Shown here in pieces: positions 24,191 to 36,147 of a stretch of DNA of 64,000 nt; position 1 is the stretch's first letter; every line of letters starts with the position of its first letter. This DNA comes from Anisodus tanguticus (lineage: Eukaryota; Streptophyta; Magnoliopsida; Solanales; Solanaceae): assembly GCA_034509755.1 (NCBI GenBank), contig CM067559.1, positions 39,142,032 to 39,206,031 of the forward strand, in the 5' to 3' direction. The notes under the pieces were generated by a model. It was not told the origin of the DNA. It saw only the letters and a list, made by a program, of their open reading frames with translations, and did not search any database. Both the position numbers and the translations under genes were made by a program.

Positions 24191-24944
24191 TATTTTTTTT
24201 TCTAAACAAAAAATTCTAATACTAAAATAAATATTTACATTTACTAATAATAATAAAATTAACATTTACATCGAATGATAAAATTGCTAAATTTTAAAAA
24301 ATTAGTCATTGTCCAATTCAATAAATTAGCTTTTGTAAATTATAAAAATTAGTCGTTGTCAATTTTATTTCAACCTCTAAGCTTATATGAGATTCAAATT
24401 ATTGTAGTGCCACTTTTTAAAATTATTGTAGTCCCATTTTTAAAAATTATTGGGATAATTTTTTGCCTTTTAAAATTATTATAGACCCACAAGATATACA
24501 CAAAGATACAATCACATATACAAGATAAACACAAATACACAAACAAAATATACAAGATATATTTATTTTGAAATGCCTATATATGTTTAAGTAATATTTC
24601 CTAACATTATTGTTAAATTATTGTAGTGTTTGACTCCCTTTAACAATACTATATTAAATCTCTAAAACTCACGTTCTCGATAACATCCATGCAAAAAATA
24701 ACTTTACATTTCAGTCGTTATTTATTTACTTCCATCCATGCATTCAATGTAGTTCTTTTAAAATTAAGATTTCACTGTAACATCTAAATTGAAGTCACCT
24801 AACTCATTCTACATTTTCAAACTTTTTGACCGAATTCACACAAGAATTATCTTTATGGACGAGGATTTCATTTTTCAATCTTTAAATAAAAAATAACAAA
24901 TCATATCGAATTGAAGACACATGTGAAGATGCAATGAAGTTTAA
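24191..24944. other. AT-rich intergenic sequence
   Basis: No reading frame or structured element is supported. Short direct repeats such as 'attattgtagt' with 'ccactttttaaaatt' occur near 24400-24460, and 'acaagatatac' words occur near 24490-24550. Confidence 0.4.
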
Positions 24945-25254
24945 TGTTAAATATACATAAGTAGAGATGATATTACCGTGATATACACTTAATGTAGTGT
25001 ATATCACGGTTTGGGCCATAAAACAGTCCGTGATTGTTCATATTTGTTGTCCATAATTGTATATAGTTTTAGGTAATATTTTAGTGTAACTATTACATTA
25101 TTAGTCTTGTACACTTACCATAATTATATGAGTCTTGTACTACTAAAATAGGGTTTTGAGATTAGAATAGGAATATGTTTTCTATTATGGAAAATTGTAA
25201 TTTGTATATATACTCTTTTCATTAATGAGAATAATCAAGGGATTATTTCTTTCA
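24945..25254 (+). repeat. 5' LTR of copia element A
   Basis: The LTR starts TGTTAAATATACATAAG and ends ...CTTTCA directly before TGGTATCAGA, the initiator-tRNA-Met primer-binding site. Length is 310 bp. Near its start is a perfect hairpin, CCGTGATATACAC with GTGTATATCACGG around an 8-nt loop (about 24977-25010). A truncated inverted copy of this LTR lies at 28362-28617. Confidence 0.88.
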
Positions 25255-25400
25255 TGGTATCAGAAGTCTAGGTTGAAAATTTCCTCTCCAATTTTTTGGC
25301 CACATCACAAATTCCGAGAGTTCATTCTCGGTTTCCGTTGAGTTTTTCCTATCCCTAATTCCTTCTTCTAAATCCCTCAATCCCCTATTGTTTTTTCGTT

Positions 25401-26453
25401 GTGTCTACTTCCAAGAACACGTTTCACCATGCCCTTATTGTTTCTAACATCAAGAATCATATCCCTTTTATTCTTGAAATTGCGACGTGGACCGAACTGT
25501 TCAAAATTCACGCACGTTCGCATCAAGTCATCCATCACATAATCTCCGCGGGTCCTGAGGATACGGAGGTGCCTAAATGCGAGGATGATCCTAAGTTGTG
25601 GACGACTCTTGATGTCACCGTCCTTCAGTGGATTTACTCCACTATCTCTACCGACCTGTTGCAGACGATTATTGAGTCAGACGCCACGACGATGGCTGCT
25701 TGGGATAGGCTGCGTGACATATTCTAAGATAATCGAAATTCTATAGTTGTTACTCTTGAGCAGGAATTCTCTCACGTCAACATGGAAGATTTCTCTAACG
25801 TTTCGGCTTATTGCAAAAAGTTGAAGGAATTGGCGGACCAACTCCTCAACGTTGTTTCGAATGATCGTTTGGTCTTACAAATGGTTGCAGGCCTATCTGA
25901 GGCCTATAGTGGTGTTGGCACACTTCTTCGTCAGAGTAGTCCTCTTCCGCAATTTTATCAGGCTCGTTCTATGCTTACGCTCGAAGAGATCGGCTTGGCC
26001 AAAAAGGAGGCTACCGACGCTAGTCCCACAATTATGATGACGTCCTTCACTAATTCTCCGGGATTTGTTGATAATTCGGGCCAAAACCTTGCTTACGGTG
26101 GCGGCAAAAATACTCGGAAAGATAATGGCAAAAACCGCGGTGGTTCCAACAGTGGTGGCAGAGGCCAAAATACAGGCAGTGGGCCCGTCCAGTCAGCAGT
26201 GGGCCACCGTCCCACTGGTCCCCGCCTTGGGCCCCCTGACAGTGGGCATGTGCCAATGGACAGTAGCCCAACAACCCCTACGGTCCAGCCTCTCCAGTAC
26301 CATCGAACTGGGTGCCCAGTTTCAGGCCTAGTAGTTTTCTCAGCCCAACAGTGGATTTCACTTCAGTTATGTGCCGGGGCAGCAAGTCGGTATGCTTGGG
26401 CCCCGGCCTCCTCAGGACCATCATGCAGGAGGCCCCATCCCGATCGACATTGA
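25401..26453 (+). pseudogene. copia A gag, interrupted by a stop
   Basis: The first segment (25401-25727) begins MSTSKNTFHHALIVSNIK and holds the capsid pattern with TWTELFKIHARSHQVIHHI. After a stop the reading continues at 25782 with LKELADQLLNVVSNDRLVLQM and an Asn/Gly-rich tail. The zinc knuckle is not recognisable. In the family it forms the particle shell. The stop and frame loss rule out function. Confidence 0.8.
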
Positions 26454-26454
26454 G

Positions 26455-27650
26455 GCTGCAATGCACACTCTTGGATTAAATCCGCCAGACGGAAATTGGT
26501 ACATGGACACCGGTGCAATCTCTCACATGACGTCCGGTCAAGGTACTCTCTCGTCTTATTCCAATTTGAGCAACAGTCGTGGCATAATTATTTATAATGG
26601 TAATTCAATTCCGATTCGTGGTTATGATCATAAAATATTGTCTTCCCCCCTATCCACCCCTTATCTTGAAAAATACTCTTCATGTCCCTAAATTGATTAA
26701 AAATTTGGTGTCTGTCTGTAAATTGACCATTGATAATTCCATTTATATTGAATTTGATCCGTTTGAATTTTCTGTGAAGGATTTCAAGACGGACAATCCT
26801 CTCATGAGGTGTGATAGTAGGAGAGATCTATATCCTATCACGCCACGTTCCGGTCTCTCGAGTCAAGCCTTGCCATCAACTTTTGCAGCCCTTGCTCCTC
26901 CTTTGTGGCATGCTCGTCTAGGTAATCCGGAGTCCTCTATTTTGTCTTCCTTAGATACAAATAATTTTATTTCTTGTAAGGATACGCGTAGTACTCCAAA
27001 TTGTCAATCTTGTTCTTTAGGAAAAATTATTAGGTTGCCATTTGTAGACTCTAATTCTCATACTTTAACGCCATTTGATATTATTCATAGAGATTTATGG
27101 ACATCTCATGTTCTAAGTTCTTTGGGTCATCGTTATTATGTTCTATTTTTGGATGATTATTTTAATTTTTTACGGACTTTTTCGATAGCGAAAAAATCTC
27201 AAGTTTTTTCCACTTTCTTAAAATTTAGAGCATTCATTAGAACCCAATTCGAACGGGAAATAAAAAATATTCGATGTGATAATGGCAAAGAATATGATAA
27301 TGGGGTGTTTCGGGATTTTGTGCTAATAATGGAATTAATTTTTATTTTTTTAGTCCTCATACATCTTCACAAAATGGGAAAGTAGAACGCAAAATTCGTA
27401 CCATCAATAATATTGTCCGAACTTTATTAATTCATGCTTCCATACCCCCTTCTTTTTGGCATCATGCTCTACAAATGGCTACATATCTCCTTAACATACT
27501 TTCTATCAAAGGCTTGACGTATTACTCCCCTCTTCATATCTTATATAATAAGACTATTTCGTATTCCATCTTAGGGTCTTTGGGTGCTCGGGTTATCCAC
27601 TCTTTCCGTCCACCTCTATTAACAAACTTCAGGCTCGGTCTACCTCTTGT
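26455..27650 (+). pseudogene. copia A protease and integrase region, frameshifted
   Basis: The protease region carries NWYMDTGAISHMTSGQGTL, with the DTG catalytic triplet. GAG-pre-integrase follows (LWHARLGNPE, NCQSCSLGKI). The integrase core (about 27085-27400) shows FDIIHRDLWTSHV, FLDDY and IRCDNGKEYDNG, and the C-terminal half continues in another frame with IPPSFWHHALQMATYLLN-type text. At least two frameshifts separate the parts. Confidence 0.8.
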
Positions 27651-28361
27651 GTGTTTCTGGGTTATCCGTCAAATCATCGTGGTTACAAATGCTTTGATTT
27701 ATCGTTTAATAAAATCATCATTAGCCGTCATGTTATTTTTGATGAATCTCAATTCCCGTTTGCTAAGGTAAATAGTCTCGTGCCTCGTTCGTATAATTTT
27801 TTGGATGATGGTATATCCCCGTATATTATTCACCATTTTTCGGACGTGTCCCGCACCCCAAATCCGCCAGCGGGACCACTGCCCGCTGGCCCCACTGTTC
27901 CGTCGCAAGCTACTGATCCAGTCACTGGGCCAGTGACGGTAATTAGGCCAGTTACCCAGCCCATTACCGCCACTATTCCAGTCATGAGTTCCTCCCATTT
28001 TCGTGTTGGGTCAGTAGGCCCACTGCCTGCTGGCCAGTCCGTCACGTGTCCCGATATTTCCAAAAATCCGCTCAATTCTCCCCCGAGTCATAAACAGGTC
28101 ACTCGCAGTCAACATGGTATTTTTAAACCAAAAAGACATTCTAATTTAAATTCGAATGTTCTTAAATCACCCCTACCCCGTAATCATGTGTCTGCTTTAA
28201 ATGACCCGAATTGGAAAATTGCTATGACCGACGAATATAGTGCTCTTATTGATAATAAGACGGGAGTTGGTGCCCTGTCCATCTGGTGTTAATATTATTC
28301 GGTCTATGTGGATTTTTTCTCATAAAGACAATGATGACGGTTCTTTTGCGAGGCATATATA

Positions 28362-28617
28362 CAAATTACAATTTTTCATAATAGAAAACATATTCCTATT
28401 CTAATCCTAAAACCCTATTCTAGTAGTAGAAGACTCCTATAATTATGGTAAGTGTACAAGACTAATTAATGTAATACTTACACTAAAATATTACCTAAAA
28501 CTATACACAATTATGGACAACAAATATGAACAATCATGGACTGTTTTATGGCCCAAACCGTGATATACATTAAGTGTATATCATGGTAATATTATCTCTA
28601 CTTATGTATATTTAACA
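28362..28617 (-). repeat. Inverted, truncated LTR of the copia A family (3' LTR of fragment B)
   Basis: Read on the minus strand it begins TGTTAAATATACATAAGTAG and follows the 24945 LTR closely, with a small deletion in the hairpin loop and a truncated end. Its orientation fits the 3' LTR of the minus-strand copia fragment to its right. It abuts the RT stub of element A. Confidence 0.85.
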
Positions 28618-29480
28618 TTTAACAAACACACATTTCACGATTAAGCAAATTCTATAATTTTGACTTAAATAAGCATATTGTTAAAATAATTTTGACTTAA
28701 AAAAGTAGATTCTTGAAATAATTTTAATTTAAATAAGCAGATTCTTAAAATAACCCAAAAACACAAGTGGTAGAACGGGCTTGAAATTTGTTAATCGTAG
28801 TTGACGGAAATAGTGGATAGCATACACACCCAAAGATCTTATGATGTGAATACGAATGATTCTTATTATAGAGGATTTAAGAGGAGATGCATATGTCAAC
28901 CCTTTGGTAGGAAGTATGTTAAGGAGATAAATAGTCATTTGTAGAGCATGATGCCAAAAGGAAGGGGGTACATAAGCATGGACCAATAAAGTTTGGACAA
29001 TATTATTAATGATACGATTTTTTCGTTTAACTTTTTCATTTTGTGAGGACGTATGAGGACAAGTGAAACGAAAAACTATGCCATTAGCATCACAAAATTC
29101 CCGAAACAACCCATTATCATATTCTTTGCCATTACCACATTGAATATTTTTTATTTCCCGTCCGAATTGGGTGCGGATGAATGCTCTAAATTTTAAGAAT
29201 GAGGAAAAAACATGAGATTTCTTCGCTAACGGAAAGGTCCATAAAAATTAGAATAATCATCAAAAAATAAAACATAATAATGATGTCCCACAAAACACAG
29301 AACGGGAGAAGTTCATAAATCGCTATGAATAATGTCAAAAGGCATCAAAGTACGAGAAGTAGAGTCTACAAATGGTAATCTAACATGTTTTTCTAATGGA
29401 CATGAATGACAAATTTGAGTACTACGCGTACCCTTACAAGAAATAAAATTATTTTTATGGAGGGAAGAAACAATATACAA
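28362..29480 (-). mobile_element. Ty1/copia fragment B: GAG-pre-integrase, integrase, then 3' LTR
   Basis: On the minus strand the order is GAG-pre-integrase (about 29480-29330), integrase (about 29330-28745), a 120-bp spacer with about three 30-bp sub-repeats ('aataattttgacttaaat'), and the LTR at 28617-28362. RT and RNase H are deleted. The 28729-29109 stretch carries FCDANGIVFRFTCPHTSSQN and VPPSFWHHALQMTIYLLN. Confidence 0.82.
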
Positions 29481-30956
29481 CAAAAAATAACACGTTACAT
29501 ACTAGCAAAATGAATATAGATCAATATATGCTATAGACAAGCACAATCAAAATTCAAGATAATCGATTGAGCCTGACAAGAATTTCTTCGTTTTTGATGT
29601 CATTGCTAGAAAAAAACGGAACTTATTGATTTTGACATAACATTAAATATTGTTATTCATATGTGAATTTGCAAATATTAAGCAAGATTAGGAACATCCA
29701 AAACATTATGTAAACACAATTCAATAGCCCAGCCCCCTTTCCATAAGTCAATTCTCCTCCTTGTCTCTGACTACCTGATTAGAACAAAATAATTAGAAGA
29801 GGAAGTGGAGAGTTTACCATGATAAGTGTAAGCGATAGGAAATCAAGAATAGTTTAATTTTACACCAAATAATCAGTGTTTAATAAAAAATATTAAACCT
29901 TTTACAATTGATCTTAAAAATTACATAGACATTGCACACGCATTATTTGAGCGTTGTCTTTGTCTAATACCAAATCAAATCAAATATTAGTGTAGTACTT
30001 TTCAATATTTCACTCCAAATTTAAAATATTGTGCCATTTTTTTCTAACATTTCGCACCAAGTTACTTACTAATATTTATACTTATGGGAGACATAAATTT
30101 AGAGATTTTTTGTCTCGTCCCACATACGGTTGGAATTAAGATATCTGACATAAGTTATGTAGTATCTAATTCGCTCGACATTGCCGTAATCACATGTCAT
30201 ATAGGAACTAACTTGTAAATTCTGAAATGAACTTATGCCTCCGTAGAAATTAAGCAACATAACTTGTTATGTCATGTAAGACATAACTTGTGTTATATTA
30301 TGATGGAAAAATATAAACTTATGTTGACCGATTTTTTTACGACATCAGGAGTATTTTCTATCATTTTTTTTACTTAAAGTGTCGAAGGATAAAAATTAAA
30401 GACCACATTTAAGGGACAAAAATTAAACATCACCCTAAAATAGGAGCATTCATGGAATGGGTCCTCCGATTTCTACTAATAGCCTGTTTGGCCAAACTTC
30501 TAAAATCTGTTTATTTTTTTTCTAAAAGTGTTTTTCAAAAAAGTATTTTTAGTGAGAAACAATTTGTATTTGACTAATTAATTTTAAAAGCACTTTTGAG
30601 CAGCAATTAGTATTTGACCAAACAATATATTTTTATCAAAAATACTTTTTTAAAAAGTGCTTCTGGACAAAAGTTGTTTTAATAGCTTATGAAAAACTGC
30701 TTCTATCACTTCTCAAAAATACTTATTTTTCTCTCAAAGGCTCGGCCAAACCCCTTAATTTTTTTTAAATAAACACTTTTTGAGAAAAATAAGCATTTCC
30801 AAAATAAATATTCACTTGCATAATAATAAAAAAAAAAAATTACGTATGTTTTTTTAATATAGTACCTTGAGTTTTTACTTTTTACTTTTTACTTTTTAGG
30901 GAGTAGTAATATTTTTATTTCAGCTTATTATTGTTTTTTTTTCTAGCTTCGTTAAT
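29481..30956. other. Intergenic region 5' of the TDBD gene
   Basis: AT-rich with no gene. It holds one MITE (30478-30765). The last 150 bases should contain the promoter of the downstream gene. A run 'tactttttactttttactttttag' near 30876-30899 is a small tandem repeat. I cannot place a TATA box confidently. Confidence 0.45.
30478..30765. mobile_element. MITE with inverted ends 'gcctgtttggccaa'
   Basis: The left end 'tagcctgtttggccaaactt' is inverted at the right as 'gctcggccaaacccct'. The body contains repeated 'aaaagcactttt'/'aaaagtgctt' words that would fold back. It is non-coding, a common Solanaceae-style repeat, and lies about 200 bp upstream of the TDBD gene's 5' region. Confidence 0.65.
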
Positions 30957-31160
30957 ATGGATTCTCACAATCTTCACTCTCTTAAACCCCCCCCCCCCCC
31001 CCAAATAATCACCCTACCCAATGCTCCCTCTTCTTCTCGCATACGCTGCAGGATTTCAGTTTCACTCAAATTTCACATTCATGTCAACAAATCCTTCGTT
31101 TTTCTCAGATCCATAGTTCACTTTCTCCTGTTTTCTCTACTCCGACGCCGGCGCCGATGA
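30957..31160 (+). other. Possible upstream ORF overlapping the TDBD start (ATGA)
   Basis: This is a 67-codon open frame in the presumed 5' UTR. It contains a run of 16 C (30987-31002) encoding Pro, and ends in Arg codons. Its stop TGA (31158-31160) overlaps the ATG of the main coding region (31157-31159). It could be a uORF, or the transcript may start downstream of it. There is no recognised domain. Confidence 0.35.
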
Positions 31161-33256
31161 ACTCGCAATCATTGACCGAGTCTCCGGTTCTCAAAACCGG
31201 AACCGAAATTGGTATCGATATCGGTGATCGGCGTTGCTTTAAACCGGATGATGCTAAACCGGAATCGAACGGTTCGGTTCATGGCGTTCGGTTCGAGGAA
31301 GTTGCTCCGGTTCGGAATCGCGATACGAACGGTGTCATTGTATACAGAAGAAACAAGAGATTGAAAAGTGCCGCTAATGTAATTGATTCCAACTGTAATT
31401 CAGGTGGTAAAGTTGTAATTAATGATGTAACGGAGGGTAAAATAATTGAACCGAGTGATTCGAAGTGTAATTCAGGTGGTAAAGTTGTAATTAACGATGT
31501 AACAGAGGGTAAAATGGTGGAGATTGAAGTCAAAGAGGAGTCAACGTTGACAGTGAACTGTGCTACTACTGTTTCTGGTAGAAGGTTTACGAGATCAGTT
31601 TTGAAGCTGAATGTGGAGCCACTCGATATGTCGAACGAGAATTTGGAGGTGTTGGATGGGAAATTGATCACATGTGGTAATGTTCATGATAGTAATGGTG
31701 TGTCTATATTGAGTAGTCCTATAAAAGAACCAGAGATGGAAATGTCGAAGAAAATTTCTATTATAGGAAGGCCTACTACGGTTAAGGAGCTCTTTGAGAC
31801 TGGTTTGCTCGAGGGATATCCAGTTTTCTATAATGGTGGCAAGAGGGTATTGCTTTCTAAAGCTTAAACGTGTGGATTATTTATTTTACATGTATTAGCT
31901 TTATAACTAATATACACTCTATTTGGTTATAACTAATACTACATGGTTAAAGACAGAACCGCCCTTAATACACCAAACAAAACAGTGAATAAGAACTAAT
32001 CTCGCATTACTAATACACCCTATTCAATACTATTGTGATACACTCTACCAAACGACCCCCAACTCTTGCATGAAAATGACAATACATTATAAGTAGCTCT
32101 GCTATACTTGTATTTGGAATGATTTGGGTCCGGATAGAGCAGACTGGTTACAGATGATTTTAGCAGAGGCTTAATAGTAGTGGTTACAGACACACACAAA
32201 GACAGTACATATTCATTATTGGCAGAAGAAAGGGCTGGAAACGCACCAAAGGGTGTGGCCTAGTAGTCAATGAAGTAGGATGAGAATTATGAGGTCTCAA
32301 GTTCAAACCCGGCGGAGGCAAAAACAATAGGTTATTTCCTCCCATCTGTCAAAGCTTTGGTGGACAGAGTTATCTGGTACCTGTGTTGGTGGAGGTAGCA
32401 GGTACCCGTGGAATTAGTCAAATGCGCGCAAGCTGGCCCGGACACCACAGTTATAAAAAAACAGAAAAAGAAGAAAGGGCTAGAAATACGTTGTTGCCCA
32501 GTGGCCGACCTTACTTCTTGCTGGGGTAGTTATGGGACAAAACCATCGGAGCCAGTTTATATTATGCGATTGAATATAGAAAACAATACATTTATAGAGT
32601 TATAGCTTGAACATGATTGGGAGCCAAGCGAGTTGAAAACAGTAAAGCAGCATCGGCATTCAACTGTGGACGTGTTACGTGGATTTATTATTGCTGTAAG
32701 CTACATCATTTAGCTTGCTGTGCAGTTTCTCATGTAAAAACTCTTATCTAGCTTTACTGATCGATTGTTCCTCGTCTAGTTTGGACTGAAAATTCAAATA
32801 TGGTCATGGAATTGAGTAGTTTTGTCTCATTCTGAAGGCTAAAGTTGTCTTAATTTAGGGAATTCCACTGAGGGGAACAGTCAACGATATTGGAATTCTT
32901 TGTTCTTGTGATCTGTGCAAGGGTGCCAGGGTGAGTATTTGTTATTTGTATTTCTCTTTTTTGCTCTTTGTTGATGCTGTAGTTGTTTGGGTCTTGACAC
33001 TTCCATTAACTGGCTCTATGACTTAAGTTCTGTACCAATTTTTGTTCTTTTAGGTTGTTCCTCCTTGCAAATTTGAGATCCATGCATGTAAAACATATAG
33101 ACGTGCATCACAGTATATCTGCCTGGAAAATGGAAAGAGTCTCCTTGATGTGGTCAAAGAATGTAGGAAAGGTTCTTTGAAGCAATTAGAAGCAACAATT
33201 CGGAGCTTCATTGGCCCGATTCATGTGAAAGAAAATATCATGTCAGAATTGCAATG
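31157..33256 (+). CDS. TDBD-domain protein (IDM1/PHD-acetyltransferase-like), 5' exons only
   Basis: Three exons are readable: 31157-31846, 32859-32930 and 33054-33256, all GT-AG, giving 321 codons plus 2 nt. The N-terminal 200 residues are low-complexity with a 24-residue tandem repeat. From about residue 210 the text reads TVKELFETGLLEGYPVFYNG, RGTVNDIGILCSCDLCKG, VVPPCKFEIHACKTYRRASQ and SLLDVVKECRKGSLKQLEAT, the Tify-domain-binding region found in plant nuclear PHD/acetyltransferase-like proteins. The next donor (gtgagc, 33257) leads into a copia element at about 33335. PHD and acetyltransferase exons were looked for up to 45480 and not seen, so the gene is truncated here or has a very large intron. 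In-frame codons are intact. Whether it is expressed is unknown. Confidence 0.78.
31385..31528 (+). repeat. 72-bp in-frame tandem repeat in TDBD exon 1
   Basis: Two 24-codon units (31385-31456 and 31457-31528) share CNSGGKVVINDVTEGK and differ mainly at their ends. The period is a multiple of three, so the frame is kept. Few synonymous differences suggest a recent duplication. Confidence 0.85.
31890..32070. mobile_element. MITE-like repeat in TDBD intron 1
   Basis: The text around 'atatacactctatttggttataactaat' and 'acactctaccaaacgacccc' is the two-ended form of a dispersed repeat, with 'taccaaacga' at the right answering 'tatttggttat' at the left. Boundaries are approximate. Confidence 0.4.
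32249..32475 (+). mobile_element. TS-type SINE, near complete, in TDBD intron 1
   Basis: A tRNA-like head has the A box 'gtggcctagtagtcaat' and B box 'ggtctcaagttcaaaccc'. It is followed by the body 'acctgtgttggtggaggtag', 'gcgcgcaagctggcccgg' and an A-rich tail. A target duplication is visible as 'agaagaaagggctggaaa' before (about 32224) and 'agaagaaagggctagaaa' after (about 32470). It is sense-oriented to the TDBD gene. Internal pol III promoter boxes look intact. Confidence 0.9.
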
Positions 33257-34706
33257 GTGAGCTTTCTTATATGAACTTTAATATGGTGCATGTTTTCGCG
33301 TAAGTACACTTAAATGATCTTTTTCTTGATCGGACAAGGCATCCTGCGGATTTCGAGGGACAGGGGAAAGGACAACTGAAATGGATAAGTTAAACAACCG
33401 TTTAGGTTTAGAAATTCCACGCATGACACGAGTTTCTATTGTCTGAGAGCGTCTCGGGACGCGGGATTGGAGGAGGGTGGGGTGCCACAAGACTGTCGAG
33501 AATAAAAGGAAGGGCAGGGGTGGCAGGATCGGCTGGCCAAGGTTCGGTTTGTCGAGAGATGGCTGCGAAATCACCCTGAGATGGGCTGTTTTAGGCCGCA
33601 GTCGACGGAACCGGGTGGGCAACGTGTCCCGGACTGACCGCGGTGGGTGCGGGTGCCGGGGTCTGGGACGTCGGACTATGTAAATGATGAATTAGAAGGG
33701 GGTTCAGGCCATTATCTAGGAAGTCGTAAGAGTGCCGAGGTGACGAATTTAGGGAGGCAAAGGGGAATTGAGACTCATCAAATAGGACATGACGTGAAAT
33801 AATAATTTTACGGCTTGACAAGTCATATCACGAGTAACCATGATGATTGGCGGGGTAACCCAGAAACACACACGGGGAAGATCGGGGTTGGAGTTTGTGA
33901 GTGGTCGGATAGAGAGGATAAAAGAGACATCCAAAAATACGCAAGTGTTGGTATGATGGGTTCCTACGAAACAGAACTTGAGTGGGCGACCGTTGAGCTA
34001 GAGACTTGTTTGAGATTATGTTTAGGAGATAGGTGGCCATGGAGAGTGCTAGAATTGATGGGGAATTGAGGCGTGAGCAAGTAGGACACGAATTAGGTTG
34101 TTTATGGTTCAGATTTTCCGTTCGGCTTTACCATTTTGGGAAGAGGTGTGAGGGCATGAAAAACGAAATGTAAGACCGTTTTTGGAGAAAAACTGTTTGA
34201 ATTGGTTATTATTAAATTCTCCGTCATTGTCACATTGGAAAATATTTAATGCTCTTTTCAAATTGTGTTTTTATGAAAGCACTAAATGAGGAAAAAATGA
34301 GGTAGACCTGAGATTTATTGTCAATTGAATAAGTCCATAGAAAGTTGGAATAATCGTCCAAAAATAACACATAATATTAATGGCCAGTCGTACTTAAAAT
34401 AGGGAAAGTCCACAAATCGCTATGTATGATATCGAAAGGCATTAAAGTACAATTTGTGGATGCATAAAATGGTAATTTAACATGTTTCCCAAAAACACAT
34501 AATTCATATATAGGAGTCTTAGAAATACGGTTGCAATTGATAAAATTATTGTTCCTAAGAGAGCTTAAAACAGAATCTCCCGAATGTCCTAATCTAGAAT
34601 GCCATAGGGAAGACGAAAGAGCAGCAAAGGTTGATGGAACTGAGGCTGGATTCTTGACGACATTTGAAATAGGGTAGAGATCTCAGGTGTTGTCACATCT
34701 CATTAT

Positions 34707-36147
34707 TCATCTCCCTGTCGTAAAATTCTTCACAGAAAAACCAAAATGATCAAAGTTAGGGGAAACATTATTATCAGTTGTGAAACGTCGCACATAGATT
34801 AGATTCTTAATGAGTTTAGGGGCATGGAAGACATTTTTTAAGATTGGTGGTGGATGTGGTGGCGATAAGGATGAACGACCAAAACAGCGAATATGAATGC
34901 ATTGTCCACTACCAACAATAATATTCCGATTTAAATTACTCAAATTGGAATAAGACGAGAGAGTACCTTGTGATGTCGTTATGTGAGATGTGGCGCCTGT
35001 GTCCATATACCAATTTTCGTCTAGAGCGTTGGGTGACATTGTGTTCATAGCTGCTTCAATATCAGTCGGTGCATAAGTTGAGGGTGTGGGGCCTGTGCTG
35101 TGTAGGCCTGTTGTGGACGTGCGCCGAGTATGTCAGGTTGGGCATGTCGGGTCAGAGGTGGAGTCTGCGAGGATGTCGGATACGGGCAAAGAGATGAGGC
35201 CCATGACAGTGGGGCCCATGCGGCCCATGGCGGGGTAGGCAGCCCACGGCGGAGGCTGTTGCCACTATCCCGGTCGCTGCTGTCTATTTTCTGCCGGCGG
35301 GGACTGCCCCTTCCCACCGCCGTTGTTGCCAGAATTGCATCAGCTACGACCCTTGTCGGACTGTCGCCCTCGACAGTTGTTGCGGGTCGATCAGAACTGC
35401 TGCGAGTCGATCCGAACTGCTGCGGGTCCTCGGGTTGGTGGTGCTGGCTGCCGGAATTGGAGGCTCGGCCGTCGGTGGTGGTGAGGGCGGTGTCTGCAAT
35501 GCTGGCCTGAGTGGTGCTGCGGTTGATTTTCCGGGTTTCCTCAAGAATTAGCTTTGAACGGGCCTTATAAAACGATGGTAACGACGTACATTGCTGAAGG
35601 ATGGTGGCAACGCCGTCATATGATTCATTCAAACCTGCAATAAGTTGCATAACCAGTCGCTGATCAGTGACGGGTGCACCAACGTTAGAGAGTTGGTCAG
35701 CCGACATCTTGAGTTCTTAACAATATGCAGACACGTTTGGGAAATCATCCTGATGAACGTTCTTGAACTGTTTTTCAAGGTATAACGCTCGTTGAGTTTT
35801 GTTGTTGTGGAAAATACTTTCAAACATTCCCATGTTTAGCGGGCAGTGGCATCGGTCTCAATGATGGTGTGAAACAGATCATTAGAGATCGTCCCGTATA
35901 TCCACTGGAGGACGGTTGCGTCCAAACGAGACTAGAGTGCATCATCAGGAGTCCAAGCCGAGGGGAGGTCTATGGACTTCGGTGTAGGAGGGATGATGTG
36001 GTCGATAACTTCGTAAACACGACAATGGATCTTAAAAAGCTCCGCCCACGAGGAGTGTTGACCCTTTTCCATCTCAAGGGTGACAGGGATAAAGTTTTTT
36101 ATATTATTGATTGCAAGTGCAGGATAAAATTTGGTTTTGTCAGTCAT
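34707..36147 (-). pseudogene. copia C gag and protease, frameshifted
   Basis: The gag pieces start near 36147 (MTDKTKFYPALAINNIKNFI) and continue at 35707 with MSADQLSNVGAPVTDQRLVM and LIAGLNESYDGVATILQQC, then a Pro/Ser-rich tail. The protease piece (35048-34707) has ENWYMDTGATSHITTSQG, with the DTG triplet. A frame break between 35823 and 35707 and another at 35045 inactivate it. Confidence 0.78.

Larger units (their letters stand above)
24945..28361 (+). mobile_element. Ty1/copia element A (RE1/RE2-like), truncated in reverse transcriptase
   Basis: Order: LTR, PBS, gag (25401-26453), protease (26455-26690), GAG-pre-integrase (26690-27030), integrase (about 27060-27650), linker, and only the first part of RT (about 28200-28361). 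The text then breaks into an inverted LTR. There is an in-frame stop inside gag near 25725 and frame changes in protease and integrase, so the copy is dead. Confidence 0.9.

Noticed and set aside
31279..31671. 130-codon minus-strand frame opposite TDBD exon 1
   Set aside because: It is antisense to a well-supported coding exon and has no domain; the Ser/Thr/Leu-rich text mirrors the 72-bp repeat.
32249..32330. Possible tRNA gene
   Set aside because: The A and B boxes are present, but the sequence does not close a tRNA acceptor stem and continues into a SINE body with target duplications.
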